A stretch of DNA of 64,000 nucleotides, from positions 186,001 through 250,000 of the forward strand of contig NZ_BNBI01000009.1 in assembly GCF_014655295.1 (NCBI RefSeq), given 5' to 3'. How positions within the stretch are numbered: position 1 is the first letter of the stretch; the number at the start of each line of letters is the position of its first letter. Below the pieces are notes generated by a model. It saw nothing but the letters and a program-made list of their open reading frames with translations, made no database searches and had not been told where the DNA came from. The DNA comes from Streptomyces fumanus (GTDB lineage Bacteria; Actinomycetota; Actinomycetes; Streptomycetales; Streptomycetaceae). The position numbers and the translations under genes were made by a program. Below, in pieces: positions 49,494-57,630 of this stretch.

Positions 49494-50732
49494 GTGACGC
49501 AGACACCTGCCATCCCGCTCCCCCCTCCCGGCGCGCGCCGACGCCTGCGTGAGGCGGCGTCGATGACGCAGGCTCAGCTCGCGGCGCGGGTGGGGGTGAG
49601 CCGCGAGACGGTACGCGCGTGGGAGACCGGCCGCACGACCCCGCGCGGCCGGAAGGGGGAGGCGTACGCGAGGCTGCTGGACGCGCTGGCCGGCGGGGAG
49701 GGCGACGTGACTGCCCGTCAGGCCGCGGAGGCCGGGAGCCTCGTACGGTCGACGGAGGCGGGCGGCGGGCCGTCCGGGGCCGCGCAGCAGGACGGGCCGC
49801 CGGTCGCGGAGAAGGCGGCCGGCAAGAAGGCGGCCGACGAGACGGCGGTCGGCGAGACGGCGGTCGGCGAGACGGCGGTCGGCGAGACGGCGGTCGAGGA
49901 GGAGGCCGTCACGGGAGAGGCGACTGGGCCCGCCGGTCTGACGCCCGCTCAGGCGTTCGACGCGCTGTACGCCTTCTGCGCCCCCGCCCTCGTACGGCAG
50001 ACCTATCTGCTCACCGGCCGCCGGGACCTGGCCCGCGAGTCGGTCGAGCGGGCCTTCCAGCGGGCCTGGGAACACTGGCCCGAGGTGGCCCGCGACCCCG
50101 ACCCGGCGGGCTGGGTGCGGGCGGCGGCGTACGAGTACGCGCTCTCCCCCTGGCAGCGGTTCCGCCTCCGCCACCGTCACCCCGAGCCACCGCCCGCCGA
50201 CCCCTCCGCCCGGGTTCTGCTGTCCGTCCTGCGGAGGCTCCCGCCGCCGCACCGCCGCACCCTGCTGCTGTACGACGGGGTCGGTCTGAATCTGCCCGAG
50301 ACGGCCGCGGAGACGGAGGCGACGACTCCGGCGACGGCCAACCGGCTGCTGCGCGCCCGCGAGGCCGTCGCCGCCCGGCTGCCCGAGCTGGCCGACCCGG
50401 GCGAACTGCACCGCAAGCTGGGCGAGGCGGCGTCGGCCGAGCAACTGCGGGCGGCGGGGGCACCGGCGGTGCGGACGGGCAGCGAACGCCGGGCCCGGTT
50501 CTGGACCCGGGCCGCCATCGCCTTCACGGTCGCCCTGATCGGCACCACCGCGCTGACGCTGCGGACGGCGCCCACGCGGTACGAGCCGCCGGTGCCCGCC
50601 GGGGAGACGGTGCGGGGTGTGCCGCCGAGGGTGGCGCCGGGGGCGCTGTCGGACGAGGAACTGCGGTTGCGGGCCGCGCTGCGCGAGGAGTGGCGGAGCG
50701 GGCCGGACCGGCTGGTTCCGCTGGCCCGCTGA
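49494..50732 (+). CDS. XRE helix-turn-helix/sigma-like fusion with membrane anchor
   Basis: 412 residues from GTG 49494. An XRE domain at about 12-68 (RRRLREAASMTQAQLAARVGVSRETVRAWETGRTTPRGRK in parts). A linker with four repeats of ETAVG (about 116-135) comes next. Then a sigma-70-like region 2 (about 155-215: FDALYAFCAPALVRQTYLLTGRRDLA, VERAFQRAWEHWPEVARDPDPAGWVRAAAY) and region 4 (about 240-295: LLSVLRRLPPPHRRTLLLYDGVGLNLPETAAETEATTPATANRLLRARE). A helix at about 339-357 (AIAFTVALIGTTALTL) precedes an outer tail. The sigma-like part keeps the fold but the linker and anchor suggest a membrane-bound regulator rather than a standard sigma factor. Confidence 0.8.
   Translation: MTQTPAIPLPPPGARRRLREAASMTQAQLAARVGVSRETVRAWETGRTTPRGRKGEAYARLLDALAGGEGDVTARQAAEAGSLVRSTEAGGGPSGAAQQDGPPVAEKAAGKKAADETAVGETAVGETAVGETAVEEEAVTGEATGPAGLTPAQAFDALYAFCAPALVRQTYLLTGRRDLARESVERAFQRAWEHWPEVARDPDPAGWVRAAAYEYALSPWQRFRLRHRHPEPPPADPSARVLLSVLRRLPPPHRRTLLLYDGVGLNLPETAAETEATTPATANRLLRAREAVAARLPELADPGELHRKLGEAASAEQLRAAGAPAVRTGSERRARFWTRAAIAFTVALIGTTALTLRTAPTRYEPPVPAGETVRGVPPRVAPGALSDEELRLRAALREEWRSGPDRLVPLAR
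49839..49898. repeat. Four 15-bp tandem repeats inside the HTH/sigma-like gene
   Basis: Unit GAGACGGCGGTCGGC, three exact copies and a fourth ending differently, coding for ETAVG repeats. Copy number could vary among strains without shifting the frame. Confidence 0.85.
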
Positions 50733-50735
50733 ACG

Positions 50736-50780
50736 CGCGAGGGCCCGCGCCCCCGGTGGACGGGGGTGCGGGCCCTCGCG
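50736..50780. terminator. Strong terminator after the HTH/sigma-like gene
   Basis: 20-bp stem (50736-50755 with 50761-50780) with one G-U pair and a GTGGA loop, immediately after the TGA at 50732. Confidence 0.88.
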
Positions 50781-50833
50781 GCAAGGCGATGCGCGGACCG
50801 GCGTACGGGCCGGTACGGACCTGCGTACGAGCC

Positions 50834-50937
50834 GGTGCGCGGACCTGCGTATGGACCGGTGGTGACCGGCGTACGGACCGGTGCGCGGACCTGCGTACGG
50901 ACCGGTGGTGACCGGCGTACGGACCGGTGCGCGGACC
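50834..50937. repeat. 46-bp tandem repeat between convergent genes
   Basis: Copies at 50834-50879 and 50880-50925 differ at a single base; a third copy stops after 12 bp (50926-50937). The unit starts GGTGCGCGGACCTGCGTA and contains GACCGGTGGTGACCGG. It lies between a terminator and the end of sucD. Confidence 0.85.
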
Positions 50938-50966
50938 GTACGTGGTCCGCCGTCCGGTCCCGGTGG

Positions 50967-51851
50967 TCAGCCGGCCAGGATCTCGCGGGCCAGCTTCGCC
51001 GTCTCGGTCGGCGTCTTGCCGACCTTGACGCCGGCGGCCTCCAGGGCCTCCTTCTTGGCCTGGGCGGTACCGGAGGAACCGGAGACGATGGCGCCGGCGT
51101 GGCCCATGGTCTTGCCCTCGGGCGCGGTGAAGCCCGCGACGTAGCCGACGACCGGCTTGGTCACGTTGTCCTTGATGAAGGCCGCGGCCCGCTCCTCGGC
51201 GTCGCCGCCGATCTCGCCGATCATGACGATCAGGTCGGTGTCGGGGTCGTCCTGGAAGGCGGCCAGGGCGTCGATGTGGGTGGTGCCGATGATCGGGTCA
51301 CCGCCGATGCCGACGGCCGTGGAGAAGCCGATGTCGCGCAGCTCGTACATCATCTGGTACGTCAGCGTGCCGGACTTCGAGACCAGGCCGATGCGGCCCG
51401 GCTTGGTGATGTCGCCCGGGATGATGCCGACGTTGGACTGGCCCGGGGTGATGATGCCGGGGCAGTTCGGGCCGATGATGCGGGTCTTGTTGCCCTTCTT
51501 GCCGGCGTACGCCCAGAAGGAGGCCGTGTCGTGCACGGCGATGCCCTCGGTGATCACGACCGCGAGGGGGATCTCGGCGTCGATCGCCTCGACGACGGCG
51601 TCCTTGGTGAACTTCTCCGGCACGAAGATGACGGAGACGTCGGCGCCGGTCTTCTCGATGGCCTCCTTGACGGTCCCGAAGACGGGTACCTCGGTGCCGT
51701 CGAAGTCCACGGACTGACCCGCCTTGCGCGGGTTCACGCCGCCCACGACGTTGGTGCCGTCGCCGAGCATGAGCTTGGTGTGCTTCATGCCGGTGGCGCC
51801 GGTCATGCCCTGGACGATGACCTTGCTGTCCTTGTTGAGCCAGATAGCCAT
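50967..51851 (-). CDS. sucD: Succinyl-CoA synthetase alpha subunit
   Basis: 294 residues. CoA-binding Rossmann domain with VQGMTGATGMKHTK and NPRKAGQS, NCPGIITPGQSNVGIIPG, SKSGTLTYQM, GIGGDPIIGTTHIDAL, and the phosphorylated His in MGHAGAIVSG. It forms the catalytic heterodimer with SucC, converting succinyl-CoA to succinate with ATP or GTP formation. Starts 28 bp after the sucC stop on the same strand. Confidence 0.96.
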   Translation of the reverse strand: MAIWLNKDSKVIVQGMTGATGMKHTKLMLGDGTNVVGGVNPRKAGQSVDFDGTEVPVFGTVKEAIEKTGADVSVIFVPEKFTKDAVVEAIDAEIPLAVVITEGIAVHDTASFWAYAGKKGNKTRIIGPNCPGIITPGQSNVGIIPGDITKPGRIGLVSKSGTLTYQMMYELRDIGFSTAVGIGGDPIIGTTHIDALAAFQDDPDTDLIVMIGEIGGDAEERAAAFIKDNVTKPVVGYVAGFTAPEGKTMGHAGAIVSGSSGTAQAKKEALEAAGVKVGKTPTETAKLAREILAG

Positions 51852-51879
51852 GGTGTGTTGGTGTCCTCGTCCTGAGTGC

Positions 51880-53064
51880 TTACTTGGCGGCGGCGTGAGC
51901 CAGCTCGGCGGCCTTGTCGGCCGCGCCGTCCATGGTGTCGACGCGCTGCACCAGCGGGTGGTTCGCGTCGGTGAGGATCTTGCGGCCCAGCTCGGCGTTG
52001 TTGCCGTCGAGGCGGACGACGAGCGGCTTCTCGACCTTCTCGCCGCGGTCCTCCAGGAGCTTCAGCGCCTGGACGATGCCGTTGGCGACCTCGTCGCAGG
52101 CGGTGATGCCGCCGAAGACGTTGACGAAGACGGAGCGGACGTCCGGGTCGCCGAGGATGATCTCCAGGCCGTTGGCCATCACCTGGGCGGAGGCGCCACC
52201 GCCGATGTCCAGGAAGTTGGCGGGCTTGACGTTGCCGTGCTTCTCACCGGCGTACGCGACGACGTCCAGGGTGCTCATGACGAGACCCGCGCCGTTGCCG
52301 ATGATGCCGACCTCGCCGTCGAGCTTGACGTAGTTGAGGTTCTTCTCCTTGGCGGCGGCCTCGAGCGGGTTGGCCGCGGCCTTGTCGTGGAGCTCCTCGA
52401 AGTCGGGGTGGCGGAACTCGGCGTTGTCGTCGAGGGACACCTTGCCGTCCAGGGCGATGACCTCGCCGGAGGCGACCTTGGCCAGCGGGTTGACCTCGAC
52501 CAGGAGGGCGTCCTCCTTGATGAAGGTGTCCCAGAGCTTGACCAGCACGTCGGCGACCTTGTCGGCGACCTCGGCCGGGAACTTCGCGGCCTCGACGATC
52601 TCGCGGGCCTTCTCCGGCGTCACACCGTCGATCGCGTCGATCGGGGTCTTGGCGACGGCCTCGGGGCGGGTCGCGGCGACCTCCTCGATCTCCATGCCGC
52701 CCTCGACGGAGGCGATGGAGAGGAAGGTGCGGTTGGCGCGGTCGAGGAGGAAGGAGACGTAGTACTCCTCGACGATCTCGGGCGCGGTCTCGGCGATCAT
52801 CACCTTGTGGACCGTGTGGCCCTTGATGTCCATGCCGAGGATGTCCGTCGCGCGGGCGACGGCCTCGTCCGGGGTGGCCGCCAGCTTCACGCCACCGGCC
52901 TTGCCGCGGCCACCGACCTTCACCTGAGCCTTGACGACGGACTTGCCGCCCAGACGCTCGGTGATCTCGCGCGCCGCCTCAGGCGTGTCGATGACTTCAC
53001 CGGCCAGCACCGGTACATCGTGCTTGGCGAAGAGGTCCCTCGCCTGGTACTCGAACAGGTCCAC
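51880..53064 (-). CDS. sucC: Succinyl-CoA synthetase beta subunit
   Basis: 394 residues. ATP-grasp domain MDLFEYQARDLFAKHDVPVLAG, VVKAQVKVGGRGKAGGVKLA (nucleotide Lys), EYYVSFLLDR, ALLVEVNPLAKVASGEVIALDGKVSLDDNA, and the C-terminal GNGAGLVMSTLDVV, NFLDIGGGASAQ and VNVFGGITACDEVA. First gene of sucCD. The 484-bp region upstream (53065-53548) should contain the promoter. Confidence 0.97.
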   Translation of the reverse strand: MDLFEYQARDLFAKHDVPVLAGEVIDTPEAAREITERLGGKSVVKAQVKVGGRGKAGGVKLAATPDEAVARATDILGMDIKGHTVHKVMIAETAPEIVEEYYVSFLLDRANRTFLSIASVEGGMEIEEVAATRPEAVAKTPIDAIDGVTPEKAREIVEAAKFPAEVADKVADVLVKLWDTFIKEDALLVEVNPLAKVASGEVIALDGKVSLDDNAEFRHPDFEELHDKAAANPLEAAAKEKNLNYVKLDGEVGIIGNGAGLVMSTLDVVAYAGEKHGNVKPANFLDIGGGASAQVMANGLEIILGDPDVRSVFVNVFGGITACDEVANGIVQALKLLEDRGEKVEKPLVVRLDGNNAELGRKILTDANHPLVQRVDTMDGAADKAAELAHAAAK

Positions 53065-53246
53065 GCGCTTCCGTCCCTATCAGTGATCTCGCGGTTCGTT
53101 GGATGCGTGGGCGTGCCGCGAAGGGCAACGTGACGTCCGCTGTTGTCACAAGGGAGGCGCACACGGTGTCCGAGCGCGCGGCATGTCCGTCTCGCAGGTT
53201 ATCGCCGCTGGCACGGGGTCTCTAAATCGCATCTCACACCTGAGCG

Positions 53247-53260
53247 GTGATACCTGTCAC
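53247..53260. promoter_or_regulatory. GTGA/TCAC site upstream of sucC
   Basis: GTGATACCTGTCAC, with GTGA/TCAC ends, 183 bp before the sucC start. Its minus-strand reading is one base away from GTG-N6-GNCAC, the site reported for Streptomyces Crp (recalled, not searched). Confidence 0.3.
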
Positions 53261-53445
53261 ATGATGCCGCCCGGCCTGGCACGGGGTGCCGGGGACGCCC
53301 CCGGCGGTCGGGGGCCTCACCGGGCGGGGGGTGGTGGGGTGAGGACGGCCGGGGGCTGCCCGGGGGCCGGTCGGGGGCTCGATCGGGGCTCGGTCGGCCT
53401 CACCGCGCGGTAGGCCGCGTACGGCTCGGTGGGGCGTCTGCGGCC

Positions 53446-53558
53446 CGGTCGGTCACGTGGGGCCTGGTACCTCACGCGCGGCCTGCTGGATCGCGTGCGG
53501 ACCGGTCGTCGCGTGCGGCCCGGTCGGTCACTGGGGTCCTCCGGTCGGTCACGTGGGG
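53446..53558. repeat. Three copies of CGGTCGGTCACGTGGGG in the sucC/VWA gap
   Basis: Copies at 53446-53462, 53521-53536 (missing two bases) and 53542-53558. The last copy supplies the stop codon of the VWA gene. Just before them, 53280-53400 is very G-rich with many runs of three to six G on the plus strand. No gene was found in the 53065-53548 gap. Confidence 0.7.
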
Positions 53559-54733
53559 TCCGGTATCGGCAGCGGGCGTTTCTCGATCGCCGCCGCCATC
53601 ACGTCCGGGAACAGGTCCGGCGTGCAGGCGAAGGCCGGTGCGCCCAGCGCGGCCAGCGCCGCCGCGTGCTCCCGGTCGTAGGCGGGCGCCCCCTCGTCGG
53701 ACAGCGCCAGCAGCGTCACGAACTGCACCCCCGACGCCTTCATCGCCGCCACCCGTTTCAGCATCTCGTTCCGTATCCCCCCTTCGTACAGGTCGCTGAT
53801 CAGCACGACCACCGTCTCGGCGGGCCGGGTGATCTGCGACTGGCAGTAGGCCAGCGCCCGGTTGATGTCCGTGCCGCCGCCCAACTGGGTGCCGAAGAGC
53901 ACGTCGACCGGGTCGTCGAGCTGGTCGGTGAGGTCGACGACGGCCGTGTCGAAGACGACCAGCCGGGTGCTGATCGACCGCATGGACGCCAGCACCGCCC
54001 CGAACACCGACGCGTACACCACCGACGCCGCCATCGACCCGGACTGGTCGATGCAGAGGACGACCTCCTTCTTCACCGACCGGGAGGCCCGCCCGTAACC
54101 GACGAGCCGCTCGGGCACGATCGTCCGGTACTCCGGCAGGTAGTGCTTGAGGTTGGCGGCGATCGTGCGGTTCCAGTCGATGTCGTGGTGGCGGGGCCGG
54201 CTGACCCGGGCGCTGCGGTCGAGGGCCCCGGTGAGGGTGGCCCGGGTGCGGGTGGCGAGCCGCTTCTCCAGGTCCTCGACGACCTTGCGCACGACCGCCC
54301 GGGCGGTCTCCTTGGTGGTCTCGGGCATCGCCTTGTTCAGCGAGAGCAGCGTGCCGACGAGGTGGACGTCGGCCTCCACCGCCGCCAGCATCTCCGGCTC
54401 CAGCAGCAGCGTGGCGAGGCCGAGCCGGTCGATGGCGTCGCGCTGCATCACCTGGACGACGGAGGACGGGAAGTACGTCCGGATGTCGCCGAGCCAGCGG
54501 GCCACGGAGGGTGCCGAGGCGCCGAGCCCCGCCGCGCGTTCCCGTCCCGTCCCCGGCCGGTTCCCCTTGCCGTAGAGCGCGGCGAGCGCGCCGTCCATCG
54601 CCGCGTCCCGTCCGGAGAGCGCGCAGCCGGTGCCGTCGGCGCTGTCGCCGCCGAGGACGAGCCGCCAGCGCCGCAGCCGCTCCTGGGCCCCCCGGTCCTC
54701 GTCGTGGTCCTGGCCGATCCGCTCGGTGGTCAT
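53549..54733 (-). CDS. VWA domain protein (CoxE/YehP-like)
   Basis: 394 residues from ATG 54733, overlapping the DUF5682 gene stop by 4 bp. The first half is helical (RLRRWRLVLGGDSADG, WLGDIRTYFPSSVVQVMQRDAIDRLGLATLLLEPEML). The second half is a von Willebrand A domain with the full MIDAS set: D229-Q-S-G-S (LCIDQSGSM), the Thr in GGGTDINRAL and the Asp in VVLISDLYEGG. VWA proteins paired with MoxR ATPases act as metal-dependent adaptors or targets. Last gene of the AAA-DUF5682-VWA unit. Confidence 0.9.
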   Translation of the reverse strand: MTTERIGQDHDEDRGAQERLRRWRLVLGGDSADGTGCALSGRDAAMDGALAALYGKGNRPGTGRERAAGLGASAPSVARWLGDIRTYFPSSVVQVMQRDAIDRLGLATLLLEPEMLAAVEADVHLVGTLLSLNKAMPETTKETARAVVRKVVEDLEKRLATRTRATLTGALDRSARVSRPRHHDIDWNRTIAANLKHYLPEYRTIVPERLVGYGRASRSVKKEVVLCIDQSGSMAASVVYASVFGAVLASMRSISTRLVVFDTAVVDLTDQLDDPVDVLFGTQLGGGTDINRALAYCQSQITRPAETVVVLISDLYEGGIRNEMLKRVAAMKASGVQFVTLLALSDEGAPAYDREHAAALAALGAPAFACTPDLFPDVMAAAIEKRPLPIPDPT

Positions 54734-57486
54734 GTCCGCACCCCCACAGGGTCGTTGTCGTGCCGGGCCCGGTCGCCGTCCCGGGCTCTTTCGCCGTCCT
54801 CGGCTCCTCCGCCGTCCTCGGCTCCCGTGCCGTCCTCGGCTCCTCCGCCGTCCCCGGCTCCCGTGCCGTCCTCGGCTCCTCCGCCGTCCCCGGCTCCCGT
54901 GCCGTCCTCGGCTCCTCCGCCGCCGGTGGCGTCGTCGTGGGCGCCGAGGCCCAGCAGCAGGCTCAGCACCGGCACCACGGCGTCCGCGCGGGCCGCGTCC
55001 GGCTCGGCCGCGAATCCCGGTATGCCGCCACCCGCGCCGGTCGGGCCGCCCCGGGTGGCGGGGCCGCGCCGGACCAGTTCGCCCAGGGTCCGGCGCACAC
55101 CGGGCTCGTACGCCGAGAAGGTGCGCCGCAGCAGCGGCAGTACGTCCGTGAACGCCTCCCCCGGCACGCCGGTCAGCCAGGCGTCGACCAGGCCGAGCAG
55201 CTTCTCGTCGTGGACGAGGAGCATCCCGCCGCCGGAGCCGCCGCCGACGAAGCCCTCGATCCAGGCGGCGGCGTCCACCGGCGGGGTCCCCGGCGAGAGG
55301 GCGAGGCCCATGAGGCGGGCGGCGTCGTCCGCCGGCAGTTCCCCGTCGTCCAGCAGCAGCCGCACCGCACGGCCGCGGATGACGCCGGGCACGGTGTCCC
55401 GCCGGGACAGCACCCGCAGTACCCGCTGCCAGCGGGCCCGCAGATCCCCGTGGCCCGGTGCGGGGGCGTCGCCCTGGGCCGGGGCGGCGCCGCCCAGCAG
55501 GCCCACCGCGCCGTGCACGGCGTCGACGTGGCGGCGCATCTCCTCGGCCGCGTCCCTGTCCAGCGCGGCGCACGCCGGGGGCAGGCCGACGAACACCCGC
55601 TCGGCGAGGCCCGCGGCGACCTCGGCGAGCGCCCCGGTGTCGGTGCCGCGCACATCGCCGTAGCGCAGGGAGCGGACCAGCGCCGGCAGGGCTTGGGCGA
55701 GATGGCCGACGTCCGTGTCGAGGGCCGCCCGGTCGGCGAGGACGCGCATCACCGTCGGGAGCGCGTCCGGCAGTTCGGCCAGCAGACAGCGCTCGGCGAG
55801 CGCGGTGACGTCGGCGAGGCCCGGTGCGGCGAGCGCGTCCGCCTCGGCCCGGGCGGTCGCGGCGGACAGCACCGTGGTGCCCCATACGCCCGCCTCGGCG
55901 ACCCGCACCGACAGCTCGGGCTCCCAGCGCAGCCGCCACGTCTCCCGGAAGGTGCCGGTGCTGCCCCGGGACGCGGCCGGTTCGCCCCAGTGGACGCCGA
56001 GCAACCGCAGGCGGTGCAGGAGGCGGCTGCGCCCGGCGTCGGTGTCCTTGCGCAGGTCCAGTTCCAGCTCGCGCTCCAGCGCCTCCGGTTTCAGCCGCAA
56101 CCGGCGCTGGACGCGGGTGAGGTCCCGCTGCAACGGCACGGCGGGCGCGTCCGCGGGCACCTCGCCCAGGACGTCCCCGACGACCAGCCGGTCGTGCACC
56201 AGGGCCAGCGGTACGTCCGAGCCCTCGCACATCACCGCGCGCACGGCGTCGGTGGTCTCGCTCAGGCCGGGCAGCGGGCGCCCGCGCATCGCGGCGAGCG
56301 TCTCGGCGAGCCGCACGGCCTCGATGACATGGGCGGAGGAGACGATCCGGTCCTCCTCCCGCAGCAGGCCGGCCACCTTGGTCAGCCACCGCTCGACGGG
56401 CCGGTCCGGCGCGGCGAACAGATGCCCGTACCAACCTGGCGAGGCGATGCCCGCGCCGTAGCCGCTGCTCCGGGACAGCCTGCGGTGGGTCCACGGCACC
56501 CACGTCATGTCCGTCTTCGTCTTGGGCAGCCCCTTCAGCAGGGCCCGGTCGGCGGCGACGGTGACCTTGCGGCGCAGCGCGGGCACGTGCCAGGCCCCGC
56601 ACACCACGGCCACCGCACCACCCGGGAACTCGCGCAGCGCCGCCCGCAACTGAAGCCGCATGTACGCCTCCCGGACCAGGTCCCGGTCGCGTACGGGGAC
56701 CTGGGGGCGGTCGGGGGCGGGTACGGGGGTGTGGTCGGGGGTGGGTACGGGGGCGTGGTCGGGGTCCCGGTCGGGCGCGGACGCCGGGCCCCGGTCGGGC
56801 TCGGTGTTCTCCTCCGTCTCCCGTAGCGCGCCCATCGCCTCCTCCAGCGCGGTGAACGGTGCGAGGGGGGCGTCCCCGCCGCCGCCCCGGTGTTCGACGA
56901 CGTCCTCCCACCAGCGCTCGGGGTCGTCGTACCCGCCGGCCTCGGCGAGCACGGCGAGCGGATCGGTCCGTACGTCGGGGGCGCGGTCCTCGTCCGCTCC
57001 GCCCTCCGGCGTCTCCTCCCCGGTCGTCGCCTGCCACGCGAGGGTGTGGGCGGCCGGGAGGTCGATGAAGCGCGCCGGGACGCCGTGCTCCACGGCCCAG
57101 CGGAGGGCGACCCACTCCGGGGAGAACTCGGCCAGCGGCCAGAACGCCGACCGGCCGGGCTCGTCCACGGCGTGGGCGAGCAGGGCGACCGGCGGCCGCA
57201 TCTCCTCGTGGGCGACGAGCGGGATCAGCGGGTCGGCCTCGGGCGGCCCCTCGATCAGCACGACCTGGGGCCGCACCGCCTCCAGCGCCGCCCGCACGGC
57301 ACGGGCGGACCCGGGACCGTGGTGCCGGACGCCGAGCAGCAGGGGGGCTCCCCCCGTCCCGGCACGGGCCCCCGCCGGTCCAGTGCCGCCAGGGTGCTCC
57401 GTACCCGCCGTATCTGCCGTACTCGCCGTGTCTGCCGTACCCCCCGTACTCGCCGTACCCGCCGTGGAGCGGTCAGTGTCGGTCAC
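54730..57486 (-). CDS. DUF5682-family protein (YehM-like)
   Basis: 918 residues. A Thr/Ala/Gly-rich lead (1-45) is followed by LLLGVRHHGPGSARAVRAALEAVRPQVVLIEGPPEADPL in parts, the family's start, with the HHGPGS and EGPPE motifs. Then come AVVCGAWHVPALRR, TWVPWTHRRLSRSSGYGAGIASPGWYGHLF, and a long helical second half ending before a tail of Gly/Asp/Glu repeats (GAEDGTGAGDGG) coded by 36-bp repeats. The first 300 residues recall TraB/PrgY or EreA-like folds with a conserved HHGPGS, but no enzyme activity is known. The ATGA overlap ties it to the VWA gene. Confidence 0.85.
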   Translation of the reverse strand: MTDTDRSTAGTASTGGTADTASTADTAGTEHPGGTGPAGARAGTGGAPLLLGVRHHGPGSARAVRAALEAVRPQVVLIEGPPEADPLIPLVAHEEMRPPVALLAHAVDEPGRSAFWPLAEFSPEWVALRWAVEHGVPARFIDLPAAHTLAWQATTGEETPEGGADEDRAPDVRTDPLAVLAEAGGYDDPERWWEDVVEHRGGGGDAPLAPFTALEEAMGALRETEENTEPDRGPASAPDRDPDHAPVPTPDHTPVPAPDRPQVPVRDRDLVREAYMRLQLRAALREFPGGAVAVVCGAWHVPALRRKVTVAADRALLKGLPKTKTDMTWVPWTHRRLSRSSGYGAGIASPGWYGHLFAAPDRPVERWLTKVAGLLREEDRIVSSAHVIEAVRLAETLAAMRGRPLPGLSETTDAVRAVMCEGSDVPLALVHDRLVVGDVLGEVPADAPAVPLQRDLTRVQRRLRLKPEALERELELDLRKDTDAGRSRLLHRLRLLGVHWGEPAASRGSTGTFRETWRLRWEPELSVRVAEAGVWGTTVLSAATARAEADALAAPGLADVTALAERCLLAELPDALPTVMRVLADRAALDTDVGHLAQALPALVRSLRYGDVRGTDTGALAEVAAGLAERVFVGLPPACAALDRDAAEEMRRHVDAVHGAVGLLGGAAPAQGDAPAPGHGDLRARWQRVLRVLSRRDTVPGVIRGRAVRLLLDDGELPADDAARLMGLALSPGTPPVDAAAWIEGFVGGGSGGGMLLVHDEKLLGLVDAWLTGVPGEAFTDVLPLLRRTFSAYEPGVRRTLGELVRRGPATRGGPTGAGGGIPGFAAEPDAARADAVVPVLSLLLGLGAHDDATGGGGAEDGTGAGDGGGAEDGTGAGDGGGAEDGTGAEDGGGAEDGERARDGDRARHDNDPVGVRT
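54804..54911. repeat. Three 36-bp tandem repeats in the DUF5682 C-terminus
   Basis: Copies at 54804-54839, 54840-54875 and 54876-54911 with one or no mismatch, and a partial fourth. They code for acidic Gly-rich 12-mers. Confidence 0.85.
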
Positions 57487-57630
57487 GTCGTCCCCCTCCC
57501 CTCCGCGTCCACGCCGAGTCGCCCTCGTCCCCGGTCGCGGCGACCGCGTGGGCCGCCGTCCCGGGCACCGTCCGTACCGCCGTCCGGGGTGCGGTCCGGG
57601 TCATCGTCCAGGGCGCCGTCCCCGTACCGT

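Noticed and set aside
53549..57115. Minus-strand frame extending the VWA protein to about 1190 residues
   Set aside because: The part upstream of 54733 is the shadow of DUF5682; the VWA gene begins at the ATGA overlap.
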